Of a stretch of 64,000 nt of DNA, positions 27,873 to 35,883 are shown in pieces. Numbering within the stretch: the first letter of the stretch is position 1; each line of letters opens with the position of its first letter. A program made the translations under genes and the position numbers. Below the pieces are notes generated by a model. The model was not told the DNA's origin. It did no database searches and was given only the letters and a program-made list of their open reading frames with translations. The DNA is from Marinobacter vinifirmus (GTDB taxonomy: Bacteria; Pseudomonadota; Gammaproteobacteria; Pseudomonadales; Oleiphilaceae): assembly GCF_002258215.1 (NCBI RefSeq), contig NZ_NEFY01000003.1, positions 62,001 through 126,000 on the forward strand, written 5' to 3'.

Positions 27873-29075
27873 ATGACGTCTTCTCCAACTGCCACCCCGA
27901 AACAGCTGTTCACGGTACTGCTGGCCGGCAGCCTGGTGCTGCTGGTGGTGCACACCCTTGGCCGGTTTATCTACACGCCGCTGCTGCCCTACCTGGTGGC
28001 CGACAACCAGTTCAGCGCCCCGGACGGCGCCGCGGTAGCCACCTGGAACTACCTTGGCTACCTGATGGGCGCCATGCTGGCCATCCGCTGGCATCGCATC
28101 GACCAGATTCGTTTCATGCTGCCCCTGTTCCTGGCCGTGCATGTACTCACCACCCTGATCATGACCCAGACCGACAACCTCACGGTCATCTCCACCACCC
28201 GCTGGCTCAATGGCGTGGCTAACGGCGTGGTGTTTGTACAGGCTCCGGCGCTGATCCTGGAATGGCTGGTCCTGCGCAACCGCGCCACCATGAGTGGCCT
28301 CGTGTACATTGGCGTGGGTGCCGGCCTGTTGGTATCCAGCGGCCTGGTATCCGGCACGGCGGATTTCCTCGAAGGTGCCCAGCGATGGTGGCCGGCGGCA
28401 CTGGTGTCCATCCCGCTGGCCTGGTGGGGTGTCATGCAGCTGCGCAAGCTGGATGTGCCGGTGCGGGAACACGATGATTCCGGCCAGGCCATCACCAACA
28501 CCCCCCTGATCGACCGCGCCAGCATCCCGCTGTTTCTCTCATACGCCGGTGCCGGCCTGGGCTACATCCTGCCCATGACCTTCCTGCCGCTGCTGGCGAA
28601 AATCGAATTGCCGGATGGCCACTTCCTGCAGGATGGCACCTGGATGCTGGTAGCCCTGTTCACCATCCCCGCGCCCTGGCTCTGGAACAAACTCGGTGCC
28701 ATCATGGGCGACCTGCCGGCGCTGCGGTTGAATTTCATCATACAGTTGGCCGGTGTCCTGGCTGCCGTGCTCTGGCCCGGGGCCATCGGTTTGGTGCTGT
28801 GCGCGGTCCTGGTCGGAGGCACCTTCCTGGGCACTGTTCTCCTCACCCAACGCATTGGCCGCGCTCTCCATCCCCACCAGGGCCCGCGCTTGTCCGCAGC
28901 CATGGTGGCCCTCTACGGCTTCACCCAGATGGTGGGGCCGTGGCTCACCAAGCAGTGGCTCGACTCCGGCGGTACCCTGGTGTCTGCTTTTGGTATCGGT
29001 GTCGCGGCCCTGGTGTTTGGCCTCGTGTTCGCGTTCTTTGTGCCCCGGCCTGACTTGTGGCATTCGCGGCCTTGA
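27873..29075 (+). CDS. YbfB/YjiJ family MFS transporter
   Basis: A 400-residue, 12-helix major facilitator. The first helix region VVHTLGRFIYTPLLPYLV and ATWNYLGYLMGAM fit the YbfB/YjiJ family of putative exporters with unknown substrates. Later helices include SYAGAGLGYILPMTFLPLL. ATG at 27873 is used; a GTG at 27867 is possible. It follows the cox cluster by 91 bases, without evidence of joint function, and is followed by two palindromic elements. Confidence 0.88.
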   Translation: MTSSPTATPKQLFTVLLAGSLVLLVVHTLGRFIYTPLLPYLVADNQFSAPDGAAVATWNYLGYLMGAMLAIRWHRIDQIRFMLPLFLAVHVLTTLIMTQTDNLTVISTTRWLNGVANGVVFVQAPALILEWLVLRNRATMSGLVYIGVGAGLLVSSGLVSGTADFLEGAQRWWPAALVSIPLAWWGVMQLRKLDVPVREHDDSGQAITNTPLIDRASIPLFLSYAGAGLGYILPMTFLPLLAKIELPDGHFLQDGTWMLVALFTIPAPWLWNKLGAIMGDLPALRLNFIIQLAGVLAAVLWPGAIGLVLCAVLVGGTFLGTVLLTQRIGRALHPHQGPRLSAAMVALYGFTQMVGPWLTKQWLDSGGTLVSAFGIGVAALVFGLVFAFFVPRPDLWHSRP

Positions 29076-29110
29076 TTTGGCCCCAGACTGCTGGTTGCGG
29101 GGGATTGATC

Positions 29111-29196
29111 GGGGTGGTGGGGTATTTTTTGCCTTGGAAATGAAACTCGCTGCGCTCAGACATTCATTTCCGGCGGAAAAAATACCCCACCACCCC
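29111..29196. repeat. palindromic element, family 1 copy C
   Basis: Arms GGGGTGGTGGGGTATTTTTT (29111-29130) and its complement ending at 29196 pair perfectly over 20 bp, followed by an inner GGAAATG/CATTTCC pairing after a 5-base mismatch. The centre on the minus strand is TGTCTGAGCGCAGCGAGTT. It lies 35 bases after the MFS stop. Confidence 0.87.
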
Positions 29197-29419
29197 GCTC
29201 TAGCTGACAACGGCGGTTCCGCTGGTTTGAAAAACTGTTTGGTTGAAAAGCTCAGAGCTGATGGCTTTCGGTAGCACTTTGAGATTGATACTGGTTTGTT
29301 TCCAAGGGTGTTTGACTAATAGCAGGCGAACCTGACCTGACTGGTTAAAAGGTTAAACAGCTTAACCTCAGACAGACCATGGTAACCTCTTGAGATACCC
29401 TAAAAGTTACGCAAGGTGT

Positions 29420-29502
29420 GGGGGGTGTTTTAATTTTTTGGTCGAATAAAGGTGTCTGAGCGCAGCGAGTTCTTTTTCGGCCAAAAAATTAAAACACCCC
29501 CC
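29420..29502. repeat. palindromic element, family 1 copy D
   Basis: Arms GGGGGGTGTTTTAATTTTTT (29420-29439) and the complement ending at 29502 pair perfectly, with two internal mismatches further in. The core TGTCTGAGCGCAGCGAGTT lies at 29453-29471. It ends 42 bases before the hrpB ATG, so its transcript, if any, would be in the hrpB leader. Confidence 0.87.
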
Positions 29503-29544
29503 GCGCCACCCCCCGAAACAACCAGGCTAAACCCAACCCAAAAC

Positions 29545-32019
29545 ATGCTCCCAATAGAACACATACTCCCAGAGCTAAAACAAACCCTGAACGAGGGCAG
29601 CACAGCCCTGCTGCAGGCACCCCCGGGCGCCGGTAAAACGACGAGGGTGCCGCTGGCTTTGCTGGATGCCCCGTGGCGGGAGAACCGGAAGATCCTGATG
29701 CTGGAGCCGAGGCGGCTGGCGGCCCGGTCGGCGGCTCGGTATATGGCGAAGCAGTTGGGGGAAGCTCCGGGGCAGACGGTGGGGTATCGGACCCGGCTGG
29801 ATACCAAGGTATCCGGGGCCACGCAGGTTGAGGTGGTTACCGAAGGCATTCTCACGCGCCTGATTCAGAACGACCCGATGCTGGAAGACTATGCCGCGGT
29901 GTTGTTTGATGAGTTTCATGAGCGATCACTTCAGGCAGACCTGGGCCTGGCCCTGGTACGGGAGAGCCAGCAGGCGTTGCGGGAGGATCTTCGGTTGCTG
30001 GTGATGTCGGCCACGCTGGATACCGCGCCCATTGCCCGAGTGTTGGGGGATGTGCCGGTGATTACTTCGGAGGGGCGGGCGTTTCCTGTGGAGGTGGCGT
30101 ATCGGCCCTTGCCCCGCAATGGCCGGGTTGTGGACCAGGTGGTGGCGGTGGTCCAGGAGGCGCTTCGGGAGCAGACCGGTTCCCTGCTGGTGTTCCTGCC
30201 CGGCGCTGGCGAGATCCGGCGAGTGGCGCAGCAGCTGGCGGGGCCGTTGCCGGATAACGTGGTGCTGGCGCCGCTGTATGGCAATTTGAAATCCGAGGAG
30301 CAGGACCGGGCGATTTCTCCGGCGCCAGAGGGAACCCGCAAGATTGTGCTGGCCACGGCCATTGCCGAGACCAGTCTGACCATTGAGGGCGTGCGGGTGG
30401 TGATTGATGCCGGCCAGCAGCGTCGGGCGGTGTTTGATCCGAACAGCGGGATGACGCGGCTGGTCACCGGCCGGGTGTCGAAGGCTTCTGCCGAGCAGCG
30501 TAAAGGCCGGGCCGGGCGGGTTGAGCCGGGGGTATGTTACCGGTTGTGGAGCGAGTCCGAGCAGTTCGGGCTGGCGGATTACACGCCGCCGGAGATCCAG
30601 CAGGCGGATCTGGCACCGCTGGTGCTGGAGCTGGCCCAGTGGGGTGCCCGGTCGCCGGAGCAGGTGGCCTGGATTGATGCACCGCCGAAGGCGCACTGGC
30701 AGCAGGCGGTGGAGTTATTGCAGTGGCTGGATTTGCTGGATGCCGAGGGGGCCATTACCGACCACGGCAAGGCGGCCCGGGAGCTGGGCCTGCATCCGCG
30801 GCTGGCCCATATGGTGATCAGGGGCCGTGCGCTGGGGCTGGAGCAACTGGCGGCAGAACTGGCGGCGCTGCTGGAAGAGCGGGACTTGCTGGGGCCGGGC
30901 TCTGGCGCCGACCTGCATGAACGGATTCGGGTGCTGCGGGGCGAGCGTGGTCACCGGGGCCTGGATCCGGCTCGGTTGAAAGCGGTTCAGCAGGCGGCGA
31001 AGCGGCTGTGTCGGGGCCAGTTTGTGCAGGATTTACCGGCAGAAACCGATGTCGGCCGGGTGCTGGCCCAGGCCTATCCGGACCGCATAGCCCGCCGGCG
31101 ACCGGGCACAACACCCCGTTACCAGCTCAGCAACGGTAAGGGCGCAGTATTGCGAGATGAAGACCTGCTGGCCCGGCAGGGGTGGCTGGTGGCCGCCGAC
31201 CTGGACGGCAAGGCCCGGGAAGCAACGATGTACCTCGCGGCGCCGGTAGACCTGGTGGACCTGGAGCAGGATCTGGCCGGGCACATTGAAGAGCGGGAAG
31301 AAGCGTTCTGGGACGACAAACGCGGCACCGTGGTGGCCCGGAAGGTTCGCAAACTCGGTGCCCTGATCTTGGCGGAAAAGCCCCTGCAACAGGTAGCCCC
31401 GGAACTGATCCAGCAGGGTTTGCTGGATGCGGTGCGCCGCAAGGGGCTGGACAGCCTGCCCTGGAATCCGGGTGCCCGCCAGTGGGTTGCCCGGGTGCGA
31501 TTGCTGGCAGCTCAGTTTCCCGGTGACTGGCCGGAGGTCAGCGACCAGGCTTTGCTGGACACTCTGGAGACCTGGCTGGCGCCTTTTATGGCGGGCATGA
31601 AGCGCTGGTCAGACCTGGCCAGTATCAACCTCGTCCAGGCCCTGAATTCTCTGCTGGATTATCCGCAACAACAGCAACTGGAAGAGCTGGCGCCCCGATC
31701 TCTGACCATTCCTACGGGCCAGAACGTGACCCTGGATTACAGCGCCGACAACGGCCCGGTGCTGGCGGCCAAGCTGCAGGCGCTGTTTGGCTGGACAGAA
31801 ACCCCAAAAGTGGCCCGCGGCCGGGTGCCGGTGGTGATTCACCTGCTGTCCCCCGCCCAACGGCCGCTGGCGGTAACGGCGGATCTCGCCAGTTTTTGGC
31901 AGAACGCCTACCCCGAAGTGCGCAAGGAACTGCGGGGCCGCTACCCCAAACATCCCTGGCCGGAAGACCCGCTCACTGCCGTGGCCCAGCAGGGTACGAA
32001 AAAACGCCCGGCCAGGTGA
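29545..32019 (+). CDS. hrpB: ATP-dependent helicase HrpB
   Basis: DEAH-type superfamily 2 RNA helicase homologue; its physiological role is poorly known. The 824 residues match E. coli HrpB in length. Motifs in order: Walker A (APPGAGKTT), LMLEPRRLAARSAARYMA, the DEFH box (LFDEFHERSLQADLGLALV), MSATLD (motif III), the helicase C domain with ATAIAETSLTIEG and QRKGRAGR, then HA2-like and HrpB C-terminal domains. The ATG at 29545 starts the conserved MLPIEHILPEL; a 31-codon in-frame extension to 29452 translates the palindromic repeat and is rejected. No clear Shine-Dalgarno. Confidence 0.94.
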   Translation: MLPIEHILPELKQTLNEGSTALLQAPPGAGKTTRVPLALLDAPWRENRKILMLEPRRLAARSAARYMAKQLGEAPGQTVGYRTRLDTKVSGATQVEVVTEGILTRLIQNDPMLEDYAAVLFDEFHERSLQADLGLALVRESQQALREDLRLLVMSATLDTAPIARVLGDVPVITSEGRAFPVEVAYRPLPRNGRVVDQVVAVVQEALREQTGSLLVFLPGAGEIRRVAQQLAGPLPDNVVLAPLYGNLKSEEQDRAISPAPEGTRKIVLATAIAETSLTIEGVRVVIDAGQQRRAVFDPNSGMTRLVTGRVSKASAEQRKGRAGRVEPGVCYRLWSESEQFGLADYTPPEIQQADLAPLVLELAQWGARSPEQVAWIDAPPKAHWQQAVELLQWLDLLDAEGAITDHGKAARELGLHPRLAHMVIRGRALGLEQLAAELAALLEERDLLGPGSGADLHERIRVLRGERGHRGLDPARLKAVQQAAKRLCRGQFVQDLPAETDVGRVLAQAYPDRIARRRPGTTPRYQLSNGKGAVLRDEDLLARQGWLVAADLDGKAREATMYLAAPVDLVDLEQDLAGHIEEREEAFWDDKRGTVVARKVRKLGALILAEKPLQQVAPELIQQGLLDAVRRKGLDSLPWNPGARQWVARVRLLAAQFPGDWPEVSDQALLDTLETWLAPFMAGMKRWSDLASINLVQALNSLLDYPQQQQLEELAPRSLTIPTGQNVTLDYSADNGPVLAAKLQALFGWTETPKVARGRVPVVIHLLSPAQRPLAVTADLASFWQNAYPEVRKELRGRYPKHPWPEDPLTAVAQQGTKKRPAR

Positions 32020-32034
32020 GCCTGACCGTAACGG

Positions 32035-32406
32035 TTATTTTACGATGGTGCGGCTCTTTTCCAGGTACACCGCGCCTTCCTGCTTCACGGTATCCGGGTC
32101 GGCGCGCTCGGAAGCCTTGTGGACCAGTTCCAGACGCTCGGCAATGTCTTCCAGCTCGTCATCCATCTTGCCCAGGGCATTTTCCAGGGTGTAGGTGAGC
32201 TGGTGCACTTCGTTCATGGCTTCCGGGGTCAGCTCGCCGGCAAGTACTTTTTCCAGCCGGTTGTTGTACTCGGAGAGGTTGGCAACCGCCTGTTCGAGGG
32301 TTTTTGAAGGTTCGCCCTTGTAATGCTCGTAGTCGTCATCGGCGAATGCGAGGGCGGCGAACAGCAGGGCCGCAGCGGCTGCGGCAATTTGCAGGGTGGT
32401 TTTCAT
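32035..32406 (-). CDS. small exported helical protein (possibly DUF6746)
   Basis: A 123-residue product with a clear signal peptide (MKTTLQIAAAAAALLFAALAFA, cleaved before DDDYEHYKG) and an acidic, heptad-like helical mature part (NLSEYNNRLEKVLAGEL, LEDIAERLELVHKAS). The pattern fits a small periplasmic family I believe is DUF6746, with no known role. A Fur-box-like sequence lies 28-46 bases upstream of the ATG, suggesting iron control. It converges on hrpB with a 15-base gap. Confidence 0.8.
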   Translation of the reverse strand: MKTTLQIAAAAAALLFAALAFADDDYEHYKGEPSKTLEQAVANLSEYNNRLEKVLAGELTPEAMNEVHQLTYTLENALGKMDDELEDIAERLELVHKASERADPDTVKQEGAVYLEKSRTIVK

Positions 32407-32433
32407 GGAGCATCCTCTTCACTGTTAAACGTT

Positions 32434-32452
32434 AATGCGAATTATTACCAAT
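32434..32452 (-). promoter_or_regulatory. putative Fur box upstream of the small exported protein
   Basis: AATGCGAATTATTACCAAT (plus strand) matches the palindromic Fur-type sequence AATGATAATTATTATCATT at 15 of 19 positions by my count. It is placed where the promoter of the minus-strand gene at 32035-32406 should be. It could also act on plus-strand transcription towards 32562. Visual match only. Confidence 0.4.
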
Positions 32453-32561
32453 AATATCTGGGCGTGCAACAGGAATTCGCGTACAAACGGAAAAATACCG
32501 CTTGCCAGTGGCCGGAAGCTGGATAAAATGCCGCCACTTTCTATCCTGTGCGGCGATAACC

Positions 32562-32805
32562 ATGCACCTTGTTTCCTTCAACGTGTTCCGTACTCTCGGC
32601 TTTCCGGACACCACGGTCCTCAAACCTGAACATTTTTTGCGCCACAAGCCTTTGCTGCAGGAAGCAGACTGGGTGTTGTTCCCCGAATACTGGCAGCTCA
32701 GTGCCCTGGTGCACGGCCTGAAATGCCTGATTTATGGGTACATATGCGCATTTGTGGTGATCAGAAAAAAGCCTGATGATCGCGCCATTCACGGGTGGCA
32801 CGGCG
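32562..32805 (+). pseudogene. probable N-terminal remnant of an ATP-grasp (RimK-like) gene
   Basis: From the ATG at 32562 the frame reads MHLVSFNVFRTLGFPDTTVL, then FPEYWQLSALVHGLKC, about 54 residues that look like the start of a RimK-related ATP-grasp ligase. After that the sequence (LIYGYICAFVVIRKKPDD) loses resemblance and no ATP-grasp core follows; the frame runs on out of phase over the start of the decarboxylase gene. I interpret it as a gene truncated by an internal deletion. The family call comes from memory of the N-terminal pattern; a real short gene is possible. Confidence 0.45.
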
Positions 32806-32859
32806 AGTCTGTGCTACCCTTTTTTATGTCCGTTTACCCTGTGGAGGGACACACCACCC

Positions 32860-34035
32860 ATGAACCAGACCCCCAACGCCGATATCGCCGATTACTACAG
32901 CGCCGAGACGTTCAAGCGGATCAAGGACTTTGCCGATGGCAAGGAAACCCCGTTTGTGGTGATCGACACCCAGACCATCGAACGCCAGTACGATGAGCTG
33001 ATCGACGGTTTCCCCTACGCAAGCGTCTACTATGCGGTGAAGGCCAACCCGGCCCCGCAGATTCTGACCATGCTGCGGGACAAGGGTGCCAATTTCGATA
33101 TCGCGTCGGTGTATGAGCTGGACAAGGTCATGGGGCTGGGTGTCACCGGCGACCGCATCAGCTACGGCAACACCATCAAGAAGGCGAGGGACATTCGCAC
33201 CTTCTACGAGAAGGGTGTGCGTCTGTATGCCACCGACTCCGAAGCAGACCTGCGCAACATTGCCAAGGCGGCCCCGGGTTCGAAGGTGTATGTGCGTATC
33301 CTGACGGAAGGTACCTTGACGGCCGACTGGCCACTGTCCCGCAAGTTCGGCTGCCAGACCGATATGGCCATGGACCTGCTGATCCTGGCCCGGGATCTGG
33401 GCCTGGTGCCTTATGGCGTGTCGTTCCATGTTGGTTCCCAGCAGCGGGAAATCGGTGCCTGGGATGCGGCGCTGAACAAGGTGAAGGTGATCTTCGAGCG
33501 CCTGAAGGAAGAAGACGGCATCGAGTTGAAGATGATCAACATGGGTGGCGGTTTCCCGGCCAATTACCTGACCCGTACCAACGAGCTGAGTGTCTATGCC
33601 CGGGAGATCCTGCGTTTCCTGCAGGAGGATTTCGGTGAGGAGCTGCCGGAGATCATTATCGAGCCGGGGCGCTCGCTGATTTCGAACGCCGGGGTGCTGG
33701 TGAGTGAGGTGGTGCTGATTTCACGCAAGTCCCGCACGGCCCTGCACCGATGGGTGTTTACCGATGTGGGCAAGTTTTCCGGCCTGATCGAGACGCTGGA
33801 TGAGTCGATCAAGTTTCCGATCTGGACCGAGAAGACCGGTGAAGGCGAGGACTGTGTGATTGCCGGGCCGACGTGTGACAGTGCCGACATTATGTATGAG
33901 CACCATAAGTATCCGTTGCCTTTGAACCTGGCGATTGGGGACCGGATGTACTGGCTGTCGACCGGGGCTTATACCACCACTTACAGTGCCATCGAGTTTA
34001 ACGGGTTTCCTCCGTTGAAGGACTACTACATCTAA
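32860..34035 (+). CDS. ornithine/lysine decarboxylase, fold type III PLP enzyme
   Basis: Decarboxylates ornithine (or lysine) to putrescine (or cadaverine) for polyamine synthesis. The 391 residues show the PLP lysine in YYAVKANP (K61), the FHVGSQQ His, the phosphate-binding GGGFP, the EPGRSL motif, and the catalytic Cys in GPTCDSAD, all in eukaryote-like ODC/LDC order. It is close to Pseudomonas SpeC/LdcA proteins, which can use either substrate, so specificity is left open. The ATG at 32860 has GGAGGG upstream; a longer in-frame extension has no support. Confidence 0.92.
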   Translation: MNQTPNADIADYYSAETFKRIKDFADGKETPFVVIDTQTIERQYDELIDGFPYASVYYAVKANPAPQILTMLRDKGANFDIASVYELDKVMGLGVTGDRISYGNTIKKARDIRTFYEKGVRLYATDSEADLRNIAKAAPGSKVYVRILTEGTLTADWPLSRKFGCQTDMAMDLLILARDLGLVPYGVSFHVGSQQREIGAWDAALNKVKVIFERLKEEDGIELKMINMGGGFPANYLTRTNELSVYAREILRFLQEDFGEELPEIIIEPGRSLISNAGVLVSEVVLISRKSRTALHRWVFTDVGKFSGLIETLDESIKFPIWTEKTGEGEDCVIAGPTCDSADIMYEHHKYPLPLNLAIGDRMYWLSTGAYTTTYSAIEFNGFPPLKDYYI

Positions 34036-34038
34036 GTT

Positions 34039-34061
34039 CGGAGTCTGGCTCCGCTTTATTT
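34039..34061 (+). terminator. weak stem-loop after the decarboxylase gene
   Basis: CGGAG (34039-34043) pairs with CTCCG (34049-34053) around TCTGG, followed by CTTTATTT. Only a 5-bp stem, so a weak terminator at best; a much larger palindrome (34070) and a stronger terminator (34218) follow. Confidence 0.3.
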
Positions 34062-34069
34062 CGGAGTCC

Positions 34070-34166
34070 AGCCGCAGGGCCGGGGGTGAGATTTCCTCTG
34101 GAAAAAACAACTCGCTTCGCTCAGACATCTTTTTTCCGGCGGAAAGCTCACCCCCGCCCCACGGCT
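34070..34166. repeat. palindromic element, family 1 copy E
   Basis: Arms from AGCCG...CGGGGGTGAG (34070-34090) and CTCACCCCCG...CGGCT (to 34166) pair with one bulge, and an inner TTTTTTCC/GGAAAAAA pairing encloses the minus-strand core TGTCTGAGCGAAGCGAGTT. It lies between the convergent decarboxylase and MFS genes. Confidence 0.85.
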
Positions 34167-34217
34167 TGCTAGCTCTTTGCGGGGAGCCGGCACGGCTGTT
34201 GGATATTGGAAGGAAAC

Positions 34218-34248
34218 AAAGGATCAGCTTTCGGGCTGGTCCTTTTTT
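34218..34248 (+). terminator. terminator overlapping the 3' end of the convergent MFS gene
   Basis: AAAGGATCAGC (34218-34228) pairs with GCTGGTCCTTT (34235-34245) with one G-U pair, loop TTTCGG, followed by T to 34248. It acts on plus-strand transcripts from the decarboxylase, and includes the last codons and stop (34224) of the opposite MFS gene. Confidence 0.7.
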
Positions 34249-35426
34249 CGTTCCAGGTCCAGGGTGAAGGCCAGGGGCAGGACCAGTACGCTGTAGGCGA
34301 TCATGGTGATGATGGCGTGTCTGGGGTCGCCGGTGGTGTCGGCGATGAGGCCGCCGAGCATGGGCACGCAGAAGCCCATGGTGTAGCCCACCAGGAAGGT
34401 GCCTGCGGAGAGGCGGCCGGTTTCGGCGGAGCTGACCAGGAGCGGTGGCAGGGCGACGAGCAGGATCAGGAGGATGCCGGCGACGAAGCTCATGACGGTG
34501 GCGCTGGCGATGAACCACCAGCCTTCCAGGAACACGGTGCCGGTGGTGCCGAGGATGCTGAGGGCCGCGGTTATGACGATGGTGGTGCGGCTGCCTACCC
34601 AGCGGCGGGCCATTTTGAGCACCACCAGGGAGGCGAAGACCTGGGCAATGTTGTACCAGAACAGGGCTTCGGAGAGCATGCTGATTTTGCCCTGCTGCTC
34701 CAGCAGGTTGCCCATGTAGGCATTGAGGCCGAAGAACATGGAGCCGGACAGGCCCAGTAGCAGGCCAATGCGCAGGGTAAGCGGGTTTTTCCAGTCCGGC
34801 AGCCAGGCGGCGCGGCGTACCGGGCGGGCCATGTCCCGTTTGGGCAGGAACAGGGCGGCGGCCACCAGCAGGGCCGGTAGCGACCAGACCAGCAGGGTGG
34901 CACGCCAGCTGTTGTCCAATAGCGGCATGAGTACCGGCAGGGTGATGCCGGCGCCTATGAATTCACCCATCAGCATGCCGTTCATGTAGATGGCAGAGCC
35001 CATGGCAATGTGGTGGGGTTCCAGCCAGCGTGGTAACAGTGCCGGCAGTGCCGGTTGCATCATGGCAACGCCCAGCCCCATCACGGCGCTGGCGAGCATC
35101 AGGGTGAAGGTGTCGGGCACCAGGCCCCGGCCGGCGGAACCGATCACCATAATAACCATGGCCATGGCCAGGGTGTTTCTGGGGCCGATGCGGGAGATCG
35201 ACAGGGAGCCGGGCATGGCGCCGATGGCGAGCATCAGGATGGGCAGGGTGGTCAGGGCGCCGGTGAGGGCCTGGCTCAGGGCCAGCTCGTCAGCAATAAA
35301 TGGCGCGAGGGGCGGGGCGACCAGTATAGGTACCCGGAGGTAAACACCGGCCAGCCAAAGCAGCACCGCCACCGGCAGCAACCTGGCTGGCGGTGGCGGT
35401 GTGGTCGCGGCGGAGTTGCTTGCCAC
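34224..35426 (-). CDS. CynX/NimT family MFS transporter
   Basis: A 400-residue, 12-helix transporter. The opening helices WLAGVYLRVPILVAPPLAPF and the motif LTGALTTLPILMLAIGAM fit the CynX/NimT family, whose few studied members handle cyanate or 2-nitroimidazole; the substrate here is unknown. It starts 11 bases after the ectoine synthase gene on the same strand, so co-transcription is likely and an ectoine-related substrate is a speculative option. The last codons lie within a terminator for the opposite strand. Confidence 0.88.
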   Translation of the reverse strand: MASNSAATTPPPPARLLPVAVLLWLAGVYLRVPILVAPPLAPFIADELALSQALTGALTTLPILMLAIGAMPGSLSISRIGPRNTLAMAMVIMVIGSAGRGLVPDTFTLMLASAVMGLGVAMMQPALPALLPRWLEPHHIAMGSAIYMNGMLMGEFIGAGITLPVLMPLLDNSWRATLLVWSLPALLVAAALFLPKRDMARPVRRAAWLPDWKNPLTLRIGLLLGLSGSMFFGLNAYMGNLLEQQGKISMLSEALFWYNIAQVFASLVVLKMARRWVGSRTTIVITAALSILGTTGTVFLEGWWFIASATVMSFVAGILLILLVALPPLLVSSAETGRLSAGTFLVGYTMGFCVPMLGGLIADTTGDPRHAIITMIAYSVLVLPLAFTLDLERKKDQPES

Positions 35427-35437
35427 GATGGTGCGAA

Positions 35438-35833
35438 TCAGTCTTCGCTGGTGTCCGGCAGATAGGCGCCGTCTTCGTCGTGCACTTCCTGGCCGGTAAC
35501 CGGCGGGTTGAAGGCGCAGATCAGGCGCATGTCTTCGGTGCCGCCGTACAGGGTGTGACGGTCGTGCTTGTCGAGGGCGTACAGGGTGCCGTCGGTAATT
35601 TCGTGCACTTCACCGTTGGCAAGGTCCTTGATGCGGCCGTTACCGGCTACGCAGTAAACCGCTTCCAGGTGGTGCTTGTACCAGAAGGTGTGCTCGGTGC
35701 CGGCCGGGATGATGGTTTCGTGGAAAGAGAAACCCATACCGTCCTTTTTCAGCAGCAGGCGGCGGCTGGTCCATTGCTGGGCGCTGACTTCGCGCTCGGT
35801 ACCGATGATGTCTTGCACTCGTACGATTTTCAT
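35438..35833 (-). CDS. ectC: L-ectoine synthase (EctC) without neighbouring ectAB
   Basis: Cyclises N-gamma-acetyl-diaminobutyrate to the osmolyte ectoine. The 131-residue cupin begins [20 protein letters not shown] and has [34 protein letters not shown] with the metal-ligand Glu, and [14 protein letters not shown] with the Tyr and His ligands; [20 protein letters not shown] ends the core. These match full-length EctC. ectA and ectB are not adjacent; a GTPase gene lies upstream and an MFS gene downstream. Start at 35833 is preferred for the GAGG 7 bases upstream; an ATG two codons earlier is possible. Confidence 0.9.
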   Translation of the reverse strand: MKIVRVQDIIGTEREVSAQQWTSRRLLLKKDGMGFSFHETIIPAGTEHTFWYKHHLEAVYCVAGNGRIKDLANGEVHEITDGTLYALDKHDRHTLYGGTEDMRLICAFNPPVTGQEVHDEDGAYLPDTSED

Positions 35834-35883
35834 TCGCATTCCTCATTTGGTGATGGAATAGCCATACAGTATAAACATGTCTG

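Larger units (their letters stand above)
29076..29544. other. 469-base gap with two palindromic elements before hrpB
   Basis: Holds family 1 copies C (29111-29196) and D (29420-29502) in opposite core orientation. The about 220 bases between them are AT-richer than coding DNA and probably contain the hrpB promoter, but I cannot fix its -35/-10. No gene is apparent; short frames reading MSERSE come from the repeat cores. Confidence 0.6.
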
